Notes: generated by a model from the letters alone, not told the origin. Positions 17,005 through 25,272 are shown, counted from the stretch's first letter. The stretch is 64,000 nt of DNA from Micromonospora narathiwatensis (GCF_900089605.1 NZ_LT594324.1:2418001-2482000); one strand, 5' to 3'. Numbers and translations are program-made.

Positions 17005-17718
17005 ATGACCATGGACCCGGACAGCCTGCGCCGGCGGTTCGCCGCGCTGACCACCGCCCACGTCGCCGACGCCTGCCTGCGGGCCGACGTGCCGGTACGA
17101 TGCGCCCCGCCCGGGGTGCGGCCGGTGCTGTCCGGCGGCCGGGCGGCCGGCCGGGTGCTGCCGGCCCGGCACGTCGGCAGCGTCGACATCTTCCTCGAGG
17201 CGATCGACCGGTCCGCGCCCGGCGACGTGCTGGTGGTGGACAACGCCGGGCGTACCGACGAGGCGTGCGTCGGTGACCTGGTGGTGCTGGAGGCACAGGC
17301 GGCGGGACTGGCCGGCGTGGTGGTCTGGGGTCTGCACCGCGACACCGGGGACATCCGCGCGGTCGGGCTGCCGGTGTTCAGCCTCGGCGCCACGCCGACC
17401 GGGCCGCGGCGGCTCGATCCCCGGCCGGCCGAGGCGCTGGCCTCGGCCCAGGTGGGGCAGTGGCGGGTCGGCCCCGACGACCTGACCCTGGCCGACGAGG
17501 ACGGCGTGCTCTTCGTACCGGCCGACCGGGTCGGCGAGCTGTTCGACCTGGCCGAGTCCATCCGGGACGTCGAGCGGCGACAGGCCGACCGGATCCGGGC
17601 TGGCGCGCCGCTGCGGGCGCAGGTGGGGTTCGGGGCGTACCTGACCGCGCGGGGGAGCGAGCCGGCGTTGACGTTCCGGGAGCACCTGCGCCGGGTGGGC
17701 GGCGCGATCGAGGAGTGA
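17005..17718 (+). CDS. RraA-like protein (demethylmenaquinone methyltransferase-like fold)
   Basis: 237 residues. Motifs of the RraA / HMG aldolase family: TTAHVADACLRADV near the N-terminus, GDVLVVDNAGRTDEACVGDLVVLEAQAAGLAGVVVWG in sections around 75-110 (substrate and metal-binding loop), DIRAVGLPVFS and LADEDGVLFVPA. Members are RNase E inhibitors or 4-hydroxy-4-methyl-2-oxoglutarate aldolases; which applies cannot be told. ATG 17005 is followed two codons on by another ATG. Monocistronic between the hydrolase and the MBL gene, 59 bp before the latter. Confidence 0.88.
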   Translation: MTMDPDSLRRRFAALTTAHVADACLRADVPVRCAPPGVRPVLSGGRAAGRVLPARHVGSVDIFLEAIDRSAPGDVLVVDNAGRTDEACVGDLVVLEAQAAGLAGVVVWGLHRDTGDIRAVGLPVFSLGATPTGPRRLDPRPAEALASAQVGQWRVGPDDLTLADEDGVLFVPADRVGELFDLAESIRDVERRQADRIRAGAPLRAQVGFGAYLTARGSEPALTFREHLRRVGGAIEE

Positions 17719-17777
17719 GGAGCGGAGGGTCGGCCAAACGGGCTCGCCTTCGGTGACCGGCCGGTACAGTCGCCAGG

Positions 17778-18521
17778 ATGCGGCTCACCGTGCTCGGCGG
17801 GTCCGGCGTGTGGCCCGCCCCGGGTCAGTCGTGCAGCGGTTTCCTCGTGGAACAGGACGGGTTCCGGCTGCTCGTCGACCTCGGCTACGCGACCCTGCCG
17901 CGCCTGTTGCAGCGGGTCACCGCCGACGGGGTCGACGCGGTGTTCATCAGCCACGGGCACCCCGATCACTGCGCCGACCTGAACCCGCTGCTGCGGGCGC
18001 GTACGCTGCGTGACGATCCGCCCCCGCCGCTCCCGGTGTACGCGCTGCCGGGTGCCCTCGACGCGGTGCTGGCGTTGGACCGCCCCGGGATGCTGGACGC
18101 CGCCTACGTCCTGCACGGGTTCACCGCCGGCGACCGGCTCGACATCGGCCCGTTCCGCGCCCAGACCCGGCCACTGCCCCACTTCGTGCCCAACGCGGGC
18201 GTCCGGCTGGCCGCCGGTGACCGCGTCCTGGCGTACACCGGGGACAGCGGCCCCTGCCCCGACGTGGTGGAACTGGCTCGGGACGCCGACCTGCTGCTCG
18301 CCGAGGCCACCTACCTCGACCAGGTGCCGGCCGACTCTCGGGGCCACCAGTCGAGCGCGCGTGAGGCCGGCCGGCAGGCCGCGGAGGCGGGCGTCGGGCA
18401 GCTGCTCCTGACCCACCTCCGGCCGGGCGCCGACCCGGCGGCGGCGCGAGCCGCCGCCCGGGACGGGTACGCCGGCCAGGTCGGGGTCGCCGCCGCCGAC
18501 CTGGTGCTCGACCTGCCCTGA
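17778..18521 (+). CDS. MBL-fold metallo-hydrolase, RNase Z/BN-like
   Basis: 247 residues. Opens MRLTVLGGSG, as in ElaC/RNase Z relatives, and carries the zinc motif SHGHPDHCADL (HxHxDH) around residues 55-65, a second ligand in LAYTGDSGPCPD, and the closing LLLTHLRPG His. The region between lacks the long flexible arm of true tRNase Z, so this is probably a general phosphodiesterase or hydrolase of the MBL superfamily. The plus-strand gene runs without a clear terminator into the converging hypothetical gene, 40 bp away. Confidence 0.9.
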   Translation: MRLTVLGGSGVWPAPGQSCSGFLVEQDGFRLLVDLGYATLPRLLQRVTADGVDAVFISHGHPDHCADLNPLLRARTLRDDPPPPLPVYALPGALDAVLALDRPGMLDAAYVLHGFTAGDRLDIGPFRAQTRPLPHFVPNAGVRLAAGDRVLAYTGDSGPCPDVVELARDADLLLAEATYLDQVPADSRGHQSSAREAGRQAAEAGVGQLLLTHLRPGADPAAARAAARDGYAGQVGVAAADLVLDLP

Positions 18522-18561
18522 GGGATGACCGGGGACCGGCGATTCCGTCGGGACCGCGCGG

Positions 18562-19251
18562 TCAGGACAGGCGGTCGATCGTGGCGGGGAGCAGACCCTG
18601 GCCGCGCGCCAGGTCGGTGAGCCGGCGCAGCAGCCGGCGCAGCGGGTCGGCGGCGACCGGCTCCGACGTCACGTCGACGCACCATGCGCCGCCGACGTGG
18701 CGCAGGTCCCAGCGGAGGTTCGTGCCGTCGACCCGCAGCCGCCCGGTGCCGACCACGCCGGGTCGCGCCCCGGTCGCGCTCGGGGCGTCGTCCAGTCGCA
18801 GCAGCGCGCTCAGCTCGGCCAGCCGGCGATCGTCCAGCTCGCCGGCGAACAGCACCCGGTGGACGTCGGGGCCGGCGCCCAGCCGCAGCGGCGCCCCGGA
18901 CGACAGCGGCAGGTCCTCGTGGAAGCGGTCGCGCAGCGCCGCTTCGCCGGGCAGCGTACCGCCGCCGAGCCGCTGGTAGGTCGCCTCGGCGGCGGCGCGG
19001 TCCACGGCCGCCAGGCGGGCGCGGAGTCGCCGGTCCGCGCGGACGGTCCGGGCGTACGCGGCGGAACTCCACCAGCCGCCGTCGGCCGGTGTCCAGCCGG
19101 CGCTGCGGAGCAGGGTCGCGGAGAGGTCGTCGGCCAGCACGAACTCCTCGACCACGAGCCCGGTCGCCTCGACGTCGTCGGCCTCGGCGCGCAGCAGGTA
19201 GTAGTCGAGGGCGGTGGTGTCCGTACGCCGCATCGGGGTTCGCGTGGTCAC
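18562..19251 (-). CDS. Hypothetical protein
   Basis: 229 residues from a GTG; an ATG six codons in (19233) is an equally possible start. Soluble, Arg/Asp-rich. Segments such as TALDYYLLRAEADDVEATGLVVEEFVL, split by short loops, and LRRLLRRLTDLARGQGLLPATIDRL suggest an alpha/beta protein. I do not recognise the family. Codon use is like the neighbours. Stands alone between converging MBL and the MauE operon terminator. Confidence 0.65.
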   Translation of the reverse strand: MTTRTPMRRTDTTALDYYLLRAEADDVEATGLVVEEFVLADDLSATLLRSAGWTPADGGWWSSAAYARTVRADRRLRARLAAVDRAAAEATYQRLGGGTLPGEAALRDRFHEDLPLSSGAPLRLGAGPDVHRVLFAGELDDRRLAELSALLRLDDAPSATGARPGVVGTGRLRVDGTNLRWDLRHVGGAWCVDVTSEPVAADPLRRLLRRLTDLARGQGLLPATIDRLS

Positions 19252-19331
19252 CCCGGGACCGTACCGCCGCCGGTGGCCGCCGGCACGGATGCCGGCACCC
19301 GCCGTGGAGACGGAGACGGTGTGCGCCGTTG

Positions 19332-19365
19332 GGACCGGGCGGGACCCGGTGATCCCGCCCGGTCC
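19332..19365. terminator. Hairpin after the MauE operon
   Basis: A 13-bp perfect stem (GGACCGGGCGGGA and its complement) with an 8-base loop, 37 bp past the MauE stop on the minus strand. Confidence 0.7.
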
Positions 19366-19402
19366 GGCGCCGATCCCGCCGGTGGCGACCGCCCCGCCCG
19401 GC

Positions 19403-20266
19403 TCAGGCGGGGACGACGGCGAGTCGGGGGCCGGCGGGCGGCGTGCCGGCCAGACTCAGCAGGGTCTGCCCGCTGGCGTCGTCGACCACGGCGACCCGTA
19501 CCGCGTCGGGCTCCCGGTCGGTCAGTGGCACGGCGAACACCGCGGTCACCGGGCGGCCCCGGTACTGCGCGGCGTGCCCGACGAAGCGCCAGTCGCCGTC
19601 GTCCCAGTGCTCCCGCACGTCGGACCGGAGCAGCGGCGCGACCCGCCGGTAGGCGTCGCTGAGCTGGAGCTGCTGCACGGTGGCGAGCAGTGGTACGCCG
19701 GATCCGCCGCGCAGCGGGTGGGTCAACCGGGCGCGCAGCCGGCGCAGCGGCAGCAGCCAGGCGGCGTCCAGCTCCGGCGAGAGCGCCACCACCGCCGCCA
19801 GCTCGGCGACCAGCACGACGGTCCCGGCCAGCGGTCGCTCGGACAGCGCGTCCGACCAGCCGCCGGGGGAGACGGCGGCCAGTCCGCCCGCCGCCACCAG
19901 CAGCGCGGCCCGGGCCAGGCTACGCCCGGAGACCGGGGCCGTACGGGCGCTCAGGCAGCCGCACGAGGAGGTGGGCGCGGCCCGGCGGGCGTACGTCAGA
20001 TAGCCGAGAAAGCCGACGGCCAGCACGGTCGCGGCGACCGCCTCCAGCCGCAGTACGGGCGGCAGCAGGAGCAGCGCGCCGAGGGTCAGCTCGACGCCGC
20101 CGAGCAGTCGGTACGCGGGCAACGCCCGCCGTTGGCCGAGCAGCCGGACGAGTGCCGACCCGTGGGCGGCCGCGGCGGCGTGCCGGCTGAACAGTTTGAC
20201 GCGTGCGGACCAGATCAGCACCGCACCGACGACCAGCGGTTGCAGCGCCGCGATCAGCTCGATCAT
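19403..20266 (-). CDS. MauE/DoxX-like redox-associated membrane protein
   Basis: 287 residues, start at the second ATG (GGGAG six bases upstream). About four helices in the first 130 residues and a fifth later. The Cys pair CGC in APTSSCGCLS, between the helices near residue 110, is the mark of MauE-type proteins, which help form disulfides in methylamine dehydrogenase small subunit and similar cysteine-rich exported proteins. The C-terminal 100 residues form a soluble domain (LQLSDAYRRVAPLLRSD) that I do not recognise and which is not usual for MauE. Third gene of an operon behind a 15-Cys protein and a Tat protein, so it probably acts on the Cys-rich product. Confidence 0.85.
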   Translation of the reverse strand: MIELIAALQPLVVGAVLIWSARVKLFSRHAAAAAHGSALVRLLGQRRALPAYRLLGGVELTLGALLLLPPVLRLEAVAATVLAVGFLGYLTYARRAAPTSSCGCLSARTAPVSGRSLARAALLVAAGGLAAVSPGGWSDALSERPLAGTVVLVAELAAVVALSPELDAAWLLPLRRLRARLTHPLRGGSGVPLLATVQQLQLSDAYRRVAPLLRSDVREHWDDGDWRFVGHAAQYRGRPVTAVFAVPLTDREPDAVRVAVVDDASGQTLLSLAGTPPAGPRLAVVPA

Positions 20267-20296
20267 GGGTTCTCCCATCGGTTGGTCCGGCCGGCG

Positions 20297-20334
20297 GGGC
20301 CCGGGCGGTACGCGGCCGCGTACCGTCCGGGCCC
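20297..20334. terminator. Intra-operon 19-bp hairpin
   Basis: A near-perfect 19-bp inverted repeat (one G-T pair) with no spacer, in the 75-bp gap between the Tat protein gene and mauE. It could terminate part of the transcripts or protect the upstream mRNA, giving less mauE than the first two genes. Confidence 0.6.
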
Positions 20335-20341
20335 GCGCCGA

Positions 20342-20938
20342 TCAGGCGGCGGCGTAGACGGTGGCGATGCTGATCTCGTTGGTGTCCGGATGCCAGGCAC
20401 CGAGCACCTGGACGTGCCGGCCGACCCGCAGCAGCGACATGTCGCTGATCGCCGGGGTGCCGTTGTAGACCGCGGCGGATCGTCCCGGCACGACGTGCGC
20501 GACGATCCGGCGGCCCTGGTGGTCGAGGTGCAGCACGTTGCGGCCGACCGACGCGATGTGCGCGTGCAGGTTGACGATGTTGACCCAGACGGAGTCCGCG
20601 GCGAGCGTGCCGTCGGGCAGGCGGACGCCGCGGGCGTAGAGCCCGTCACCGACCGCCACCTGGTCGAACGTGGTCGGATTCAGCTTCCAGATGCTGGTGC
20701 CGTCGGTGATCCGGATCGAGTGCAGGACCAGGTCCGACCCGGTGACCAGCAGCATGTGCCCGGAGATCTTGGTGATCCGGCCCTCGGCGAAGTTCGGGTC
20801 CGGCGCGCCCGGCTCGACGGTGGCGGCCTCGGCGGCGAAGGCCGCCTCGGGGGCGAGCGAGCCGAGTCCGGTGGCGCCGACCACGCCGCCGAGCGCGGCG
20901 GTGGTGAGCAGCCGCCGACGGTTGAGGGTCTGGTTCAT
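20342..20938 (-). CDS. Tat-exported protein of unknown function
   Basis: 198 residues. A twin-arginine signal NRRRLLTTAALGG with a hydrophobic stretch and a likely cleavage near AFAAEA. The mature part is beta-rich: GRITKISGHMLLVTGSD, then VAVGDGLYARGVRLPDGTLAADSVWVN in two halves and RVGRHVQVLGAW, which resembles DUF5666-type OB-like domains that bind cofactors or metals. ATG after GGGAGGG. It lies 16 bp after the Cys-rich gene and is co-transcribed. Probably an extracellular partner of that protein; no enzymatic motif is visible. Confidence 0.75.
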   Translation of the reverse strand: MNQTLNRRRLLTTAALGGVVGATGLGSLAPEAAFAAEAATVEPGAPDPNFAEGRITKISGHMLLVTGSDLVLHSIRITDGTSIWKLNPTTFDQVAVGDGLYARGVRLPDGTLAADSVWVNIVNLHAHIASVGRNVLHLDHQGRRIVAHVVPGRSAAVYNGTPAISDMSLLRVGRHVQVLGAWHPDTNEISIATVYAAA

Positions 20939-20954
20939 CGTGGCGCCCTCCCGT

Positions 20955-21365
20955 TCAGACGGTGTCGACCGAGCAGGGCCGCAGCCCGGTGGTGAGACTG
21001 GCGATCGCGCTGTACGCCGCGGGCGTCAGGTCGACGATCCGGTTGCTTCCGCAGGCCGAGCCGCAGCACGTGCGCTCGCCGCAGAACGAGACGGTGCGCG
21101 GCCCGCAGTCGGCGATCGAGGTGCCGACCCGGGCGCCGTTGCAGAGGTTGGTGGTGTAGTGCACGAAGCCGCAGCCTCGGCGGGTCATGCCGAGTCCGCA
21201 GGCGTCCGGCCGGGTGATGGCGTAGCACGCGTCCGAGGCGTTCGGCCAGGCGTGCTGGTAGTTGCCCGATCTGCAGGTGCCGCAGGCGCCACCGCCCGCG
21301 GTGCCGCAGGGACCCCAGGCGCTGCCGCAGCAGAACCAGGACACCTCGCCTTGCAGAGCTGCCAT
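20955..21365 (-). CDS. Cysteine-rich protein with a double-psi beta-barrel-like C-terminus
   Basis: 136 residues, 15 of them Cys, including two CC pairs and CGTC. No N-terminal signal is visible. The second half (NGARVGTSIADCGP, then DLTPAAYSAIASLTTGLRPCSV) resembles RlpA/barwin double-psi beta barrels, with the Asp of ADCGP in the place of the family's conserved Asp. A MauE-type protein in the operon suggests that the Cys residues form disulfides after export. ATG 21365 follows GGAGGAGGTACCC, a very strong site, so the product may be abundant. The lack of a signal suggests export with the Tat-signal protein, an inference. Alternative: a metal-binding protein. Confidence 0.75.
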   Translation of the reverse strand: MAALQGEVSWFCCGSAWGPCGTAGGGACGTCRSGNYQHAWPNASDACYAITRPDACGLGMTRRGCGFVHYTTNLCNGARVGTSIADCGPRTVSFCGERTCCGSACGSNRIVDLTPAAYSAIASLTTGLRPCSVDTV

Positions 21366-21421
21366 GGGTACCTCCTCCCATAGTCGGTCATCGACAGCGA
21401 TGGATGTCGATATAGATGGCG

Positions 21422-21450
21422 ATTGTTGTGTTAGAAATCACCAAAGTCAA
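21422..21450 (-). promoter_or_regulatory. Candidate sigma-70-type promoter of the Cys-rich/Tat/MauE operon
   Basis: On the minus strand, TTGACT (21445-21450) and AACAAT (21422-21427) are 17 bp apart, about 57 bp before the Cys-rich gene. The AT content is high for this genome. The -10 element is imperfect. Confidence 0.4.
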
Positions 21451-21573
21451 CGACCTGGGGGAAGATTTCCTACGGGCGGGATTCGTCGCCGTTTCACCTC
21501 GTCCCGCCGCTGTCCCCGTACGGTGGGCAGCCGGGGTCATGGGGCGTCGGACGGCGTGCCCGCGACGGGCATT

Positions 21574-21608
21574 CCACGGCCGTCCCCCGGGCGGCGTCGG
21601 GGCCGTGG
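21574..21608. terminator. Weak hairpin after the AlkZ-like gene
   Basis: CCACGGCC and GGCCGTGG with a 19-base loop, 9 bp beyond the stop of the minus-strand AlkZ-like gene. The long loop makes this uncertain. Confidence 0.35.
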
Positions 21609-21616
21609 CTCCGGCG

Positions 21617-22717
21617 TCAGTCGGCGAAGTCGACCTTGACCAGTCGGACCTGCCGGTACGCGGCCAGCCGCTCGGCCTGCTCGGTGACGGCGGCCCGGAG
21701 GCGGGTGGCCGCCGCCGACCACAGCAGCACCTGCACGGTCAGCTTCCCGCCGGACTGACGTGGCCGCCAGGTGCCGGCCAGTTCGCCGTCGGCGATGACC
21801 GCGCCGGGCCGGCCGAGCACCGGCCAGAGGACCTTGGCCCGGGCCGGGTCGTCGACCAGCAGCGGTCGGTCCTTCGCCTGCAGGAACAGGTCGAACGGGC
21901 CGAGGAGCCGGACCAGTTGCGGGCGTGGCGCGTCGAAGCGGTCGGCGTCGGCGGACAGCACCCAGCGGGTCTCGCCGGCGACGGACACCTCGACCGCGTC
22001 GGCCGGCCAGTGGGCCTTGACGTCCTTGACCGGTGCGTCCAGGTAGTCGGCGACGTGCTTCGGGGTGGCCGGGCCGAGGAGCCGCAGATAGGCGCGGATC
22101 AGGTCGAACCGCTCCGGCGCGTGATCCGCCGGCCGGAAGCCGGCGATCGGTTGCAGCACCGGTGGGGACGTGCCGGCCCGCAGCTCCAGCCCGGCGCGTA
22201 CCGCCGCGAGCCGGAACGGCATCTCGTAGAGGTGGGTGGCGTCGCACGGCCGGCAGAACCGCAGGTAGGGCTCGGGCATCAGGGCGGCCACCCGGGTCGA
22301 CACCTCGCCTTTGACCAGCGGCGCGGTCACCACCGACCGCATGGCGTCGGCGACCGCGTCCAGCGCGGCGAGGTTGCCGATGCCGGCCGCCTTCAACGGC
22401 CTGGCCGCGTCGTAGATGCGCTTGCCGGCGTCGGCGTCGGAGAACGGCGCTACGGCGGCGGCGATCTGCGGCAGGTCCTCGCGGCGGTACAGGTGGGGAG
22501 CGCCGCGCACGGTCCAGAGCGTGGCCAGGTCCGGTTCGGCGAGCGTCGGGCCGGCGAGGCCGCGGTTGAACAGTGCCCACCGCCCGCCGTCCGGCCCGGT
22601 CTCCTGCACGCCGATGTCGAGCACCGCGGTGTCGGTCACCGTGCCGTCCGTGCGGTCGAGCTGCTGCGCCCGTGCCCGGAAGCCGAGCACCTGCACGCGC
22701 TCGATCGAAACCACCAC
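21617..22717 (-). CDS. Winged-helix DNA-binding protein, AlkZ-like (HTH_42 / DUF1006)
   Basis: 366 residues. The family layout is visible: an N-terminal RVQVLGFRARAQQL, the WALFNRGLAGPTLAEPDLATLWTVRGAPH region read in parts, ending in a His, then LRLLGPATPKHVADYLDA (winged helix) and the C-terminal FLQAKDRPLLV, GRPGAVIADGELAGTWRPR. AlkZ homologues include glycosylases that unhook interstrand cross-links, often encoded near antibiotic clusters. The catalytic Gln-aromatic-Gln is not evident here, so activity is uncertain. GTG 22715-22717 starts it, with a second GTG next. Divergent from the GntR operon. Confidence 0.85.
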   Translation of the reverse strand: MVVSIERVQVLGFRARAQQLDRTDGTVTDTAVLDIGVQETGPDGGRWALFNRGLAGPTLAEPDLATLWTVRGAPHLYRREDLPQIAAAVAPFSDADAGKRIYDAARPLKAAGIGNLAALDAVADAMRSVVTAPLVKGEVSTRVAALMPEPYLRFCRPCDATHLYEMPFRLAAVRAGLELRAGTSPPVLQPIAGFRPADHAPERFDLIRAYLRLLGPATPKHVADYLDAPVKDVKAHWPADAVEVSVAGETRWVLSADADRFDAPRPQLVRLLGPFDLFLQAKDRPLLVDDPARAKVLWPVLGRPGAVIADGELAGTWRPRQSGGKLTVQVLLWSAAATRLRAAVTEQAERLAAYRQVRLVKVDFAD

Positions 22718-22853
22718 GGACCCCAGGGTACGGCCGGCCCCCGACAGGATCGCCCGAGGCTCGACCCACCCACCCGGCCGGACGTCGGCACATCGTGCGA
22801 CGCGCCGGTGCGGCCCTTGACAGGTGCACCGATCGCGACAACCCTGTCCTATA

Positions 22854-22871
22854 GTCCTACTGCCGTAGGAC
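22854..22871. promoter_or_regulatory. Palindromic operator of the GntR/YtrA-ABC operon
   Basis: GTCCTAC and GTAGGAC around a 4-base spacer, ending 20 bp before the GntR start and overlapping a TATAGT -10-like sequence at 22850-22855. YtrA-type regulators normally bind such a site to repress their own operon. Confidence 0.6.
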
Positions 22872-22891
22872 AATAGAGAGGATCGTCCTGG

Positions 22892-23299
22892 GTGATCGAG
22901 TTTGTGCTGGACAGCCGGTCGAAGGTGAACACCTACATGCAGCTGGTGCAGCAGGTGAAACAGGCGCTGCGGGTCGGCCTGTTGGCACCCGGTGACCAAC
23001 TGCCGAAGGTTCGCGACGTCGCGCAGTCGTTGGCGATCAACCCGAACACGGTGCTCAAGGCGTACCGCGAATTGGAGATCGAGGGTCTGGTCGGCGGCCG
23101 ACCCGGGGTCGGCACGTTCGTCGAGCGGACCCTGGCGGGCGCCTCCCTGCCCAACCAGGCCGAGCTGCGCGAAGACCTGGTGGCCTGGCTGCGCCGGGCC
23201 CGCGCCGCGGGGCTCACCCCCGAGGACGTCGTCGCCCTGGTGGAGACCACCATGCGGGCCGCGCTCGCCGACGAAACACCGCAGAAGGAGCCCGCGTGA
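22892..23299 (+). CDS. GntR-family transcriptional regulator, YtrA subfamily
   Basis: 135 residues. A winged helix with VQQVKQALRVGLLAPGDQLPKVRDVAQSL, and INPNTVLKAYRELEIEGLV (recognition helix), then a short C-terminal helical dimer region (AGLTPEDVVALVETTMRAAL), the YtrA length rather than a full ligand domain. GTG 22892 start. First gene of an operon with an ABC ATPase (20 bp on) and permease; YtrA regulators typically respond to cell-envelope stress or peptide antibiotics. A palindrome covers the promoter. Confidence 0.92.
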   Translation: MIEFVLDSRSKVNTYMQLVQQVKQALRVGLLAPGDQLPKVRDVAQSLAINPNTVLKAYRELEIEGLVGGRPGVGTFVERTLAGASLPNQAELREDLVAWLRRARAAGLTPEDVVALVETTMRAALADETPQKEPA

Positions 23300-23318
23300 G
23301 CGGAGGAGAGGACAGAGG

Positions 23319-24209
23319 ATGGACGTGGTCCTGGAGGCCGACCAGCTAGGCAAGCGGTACGGCAACACCTGGGCGCTGCGGGACTGCTCGCTGCACCTGC
23401 CGGCCGGACGGGTCACCGCCCTGGTCGGGCCGAACGGCGCGGGCAAGAGCACCCTGCTGCACCTGGCCGTGGGCCTGCTCCGGCCCGACGCCGGGGCCGT
23501 ACGGGTGTTCGGCGAATCGCCCTACAACAACACCGGAACCCTGGCGGACATCGGCTTCGTCGCCCAGGACACCCCGCTGTACCGGGACTTCACCGCCGCC
23601 GAACTGGTCACCGCCGGCGCGAAGCTGAACCGGCGGTGGGACGCCGACCTGGCCCGCAACCGGCTGGCCCAGCTCGGCATCCCACCCAACCGGCCGGTCG
23701 GCAAACTGTCCGGCGGGCAGCGGGCCCAGGTGGCGCTCGCGCTCGCGCTGGCCAAACGGCCCCGGCTGCTGCTGCTCGACGAGCCGGTCGCCAGCCTGGA
23801 TCCGCTGGCCCGGCGGGAGTTCCTGCAGTCGCTGATGGGCAGCGTGGCCGACGCCGGCACCACGGTCCTGCTCTCGTCGCACCTGCTGGCGGACCTGGAG
23901 CGGGTCTGCGACTACCTGATCGTGCTGCAATCCGCCCAGGTGCGACTCGCCGGCCCGGTCGACGACCTCGTCGCCGAACACCGGCAGCTGGTGGGCCCCC
24001 GACACGACGGCGGCCCGCTCGGCGGGGTCGCGGCCGTGGTCCGGGCCAGCCACACCGACCGACAGTCCACACTGCTGGTGCACACCAACGGGACGATCGA
24101 CGATCCCGCCTGGACCGAGCGCGAGGTCGGCCTGGAGGACATCATCCTGGCCTACCTGGCCGACGGCGACACGGCAGCGAGTCACACCGAATGGGGGGTG
24201 CCGGCATGA
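23319..24209 (+). CDS. ABC transporter ATP-binding protein
   Basis: 296 residues. Walker A GPNGAGKST (about 37-45), Q-loop GFVAQDTPLYRDFTA, signature LSGGQRAQVALALAL, Walker B LLLLDEPVASLDP and the switch His in LSSHLLADL. After the nucleotide domain comes a 70-residue C-terminal extension (ASHTDRQSTLLVHTNG), as in antibiotic or lantibiotic export ATPases. ATG 23319; overlaps the permease ATGA by 4 bp. Works with the next gene under the YtrA-type regulator. Substrate unknown. Confidence 0.93.
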   Translation: MDVVLEADQLGKRYGNTWALRDCSLHLPAGRVTALVGPNGAGKSTLLHLAVGLLRPDAGAVRVFGESPYNNTGTLADIGFVAQDTPLYRDFTAAELVTAGAKLNRRWDADLARNRLAQLGIPPNRPVGKLSGGQRAQVALALALAKRPRLLLLDEPVASLDPLARREFLQSLMGSVADAGTTVLLSSHLLADLERVCDYLIVLQSAQVRLAGPVDDLVAEHRQLVGPRHDGGPLGGVAAVVRASHTDRQSTLLVHTNGTIDDPAWTEREVGLEDIILAYLADGDTAASHTEWGVPA

Positions 24210-25195
24210 TCTGGCTGACCTGGCGGCAACACCGCAAACAAGCTCTGTTCACCCTCGTCGCGTTCGCGGCGCTCGCCGCGCTGATGATCCCGATCGGCCT
24301 GTCGATGCGGCACACGTTCGCCGACCTCGGCCTGGCCGACTGCGTGCGCCAGCTCGCCGACACCGACGCGGCCCCGCAGACCGTAGGCAGCTGCGACGGG
24401 GCGTTCCGGCAGTTCACGACCCGGTACGGCAGTCTGAATCTGGTGGCCGTCCTGCTGCTCGTCCTGCCGATCCTGGTCGGCCTGTTCTGGGGCGCCCCGC
24501 TGGTCGCCCGGGAGGTGGAACACGGCACGCACCGCTTCGTCTGGACCCAGGGCGTCGGCCGCACACACTGGGCGCTGGTGAAGTTCGGGCTCGTCGGCGC
24601 AGCCACGCTCGCCCTCGCGGTCTGCTACGGGCTGGGCATGTCCTGGTGGGTCAGCCCGCTGACCCAGGCCGCACACGAGGGCCGGATGGGCGTCATCGTC
24701 TTCGACCTGCAGGGCGTCGTTCCGATCGGCTACACCCTCTTCGCCGTGGCGCTCGGCATCTTCGCCGGCACCGTCTGGCGTCGCATGCTGCCCGCCATGG
24801 CCGTCACCCTCGTCGGATTCGTCAGCGTACGGGCAGCGGTGGCGATCCTGGCCAGGCCGCACTACCAACCCGCCCGCACCGTCACCTCTCCCATCATGGG
24901 GACGGACCGACCGCTCATGTCCCGGGGCGACTGGGTCCTCTCCAGCGGGGTCCGCAACGCCGACGGCCGAATGGTGGCGGCCGACACCCACATCGCCTGC
25001 CCGCCGGGCGGTAAAGGGCCGGACGGCCAGGCCTGCGGTGCCGAGCTGGGCCTCGGGCCGGGCGCCTACAACTGGCAGCTCTACCAGCCGGGGAGTCGAT
25101 TCTGGCTCTTCCAAGGCGTCGAAACCGGCATCTTCGTGGTACTCGCCCTGCTCCTGGTCTATCTCGCCATCCGCCGGATCCGCCGCATCGCGTAG
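24206..25195 (+). CDS. ABC transporter permease
   Basis: 329 residues, about six membrane helices (for example LFTLVAFAALAALMIPIGL, LVAVLLLVLPILVGLFWG, VPIGYTLFAVALGIFAG) and a large extracytoplasmic loop between about 215 and 290. The motif APLVAREVEHGTHRFVWTQG, just after the second helix, is common in ABC-2-type permeases of this regulator-coupled group. ATG overlaps the ATPase stop (ATGA). Ends 14 bp before a hairpin. Confidence 0.9.
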   Translation: MIWLTWRQHRKQALFTLVAFAALAALMIPIGLSMRHTFADLGLADCVRQLADTDAAPQTVGSCDGAFRQFTTRYGSLNLVAVLLLVLPILVGLFWGAPLVAREVEHGTHRFVWTQGVGRTHWALVKFGLVGAATLALAVCYGLGMSWWVSPLTQAAHEGRMGVIVFDLQGVVPIGYTLFAVALGIFAGTVWRRMLPAMAVTLVGFVSVRAAVAILARPHYQPARTVTSPIMGTDRPLMSRGDWVLSSGVRNADGRMVAADTHIACPPGGKGPDGQACGAELGLGPGAYNWQLYQPGSRFWLFQGVETGIFVVLALLLVYLAIRRIRRIA

Positions 25196-25208
25196 CCGCG
25201 TCCGCGAC

Positions 25209-25237
25209 GATCGCCGGTCCTTCCGGGTCCGGCGATC
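25209..25237. terminator. Hairpin after the GntR/ABC operon
   Basis: GATCGCCGG and CCGGCGATC with an 11-base loop, 14 bp after the permease stop. Confidence 0.6.
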
Positions 25238-25272
25238 ACGCGCACGCCGACCTTTCACCGTGGCCCGTGCGG

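Noticed and set aside
21416..22876. 486-residue plus frame opposite the AlkZ-like gene
   Set aside because: Shadow of the AlkZ-like gene; composition is Gly/Arg/Val-rich and no domain is seen.
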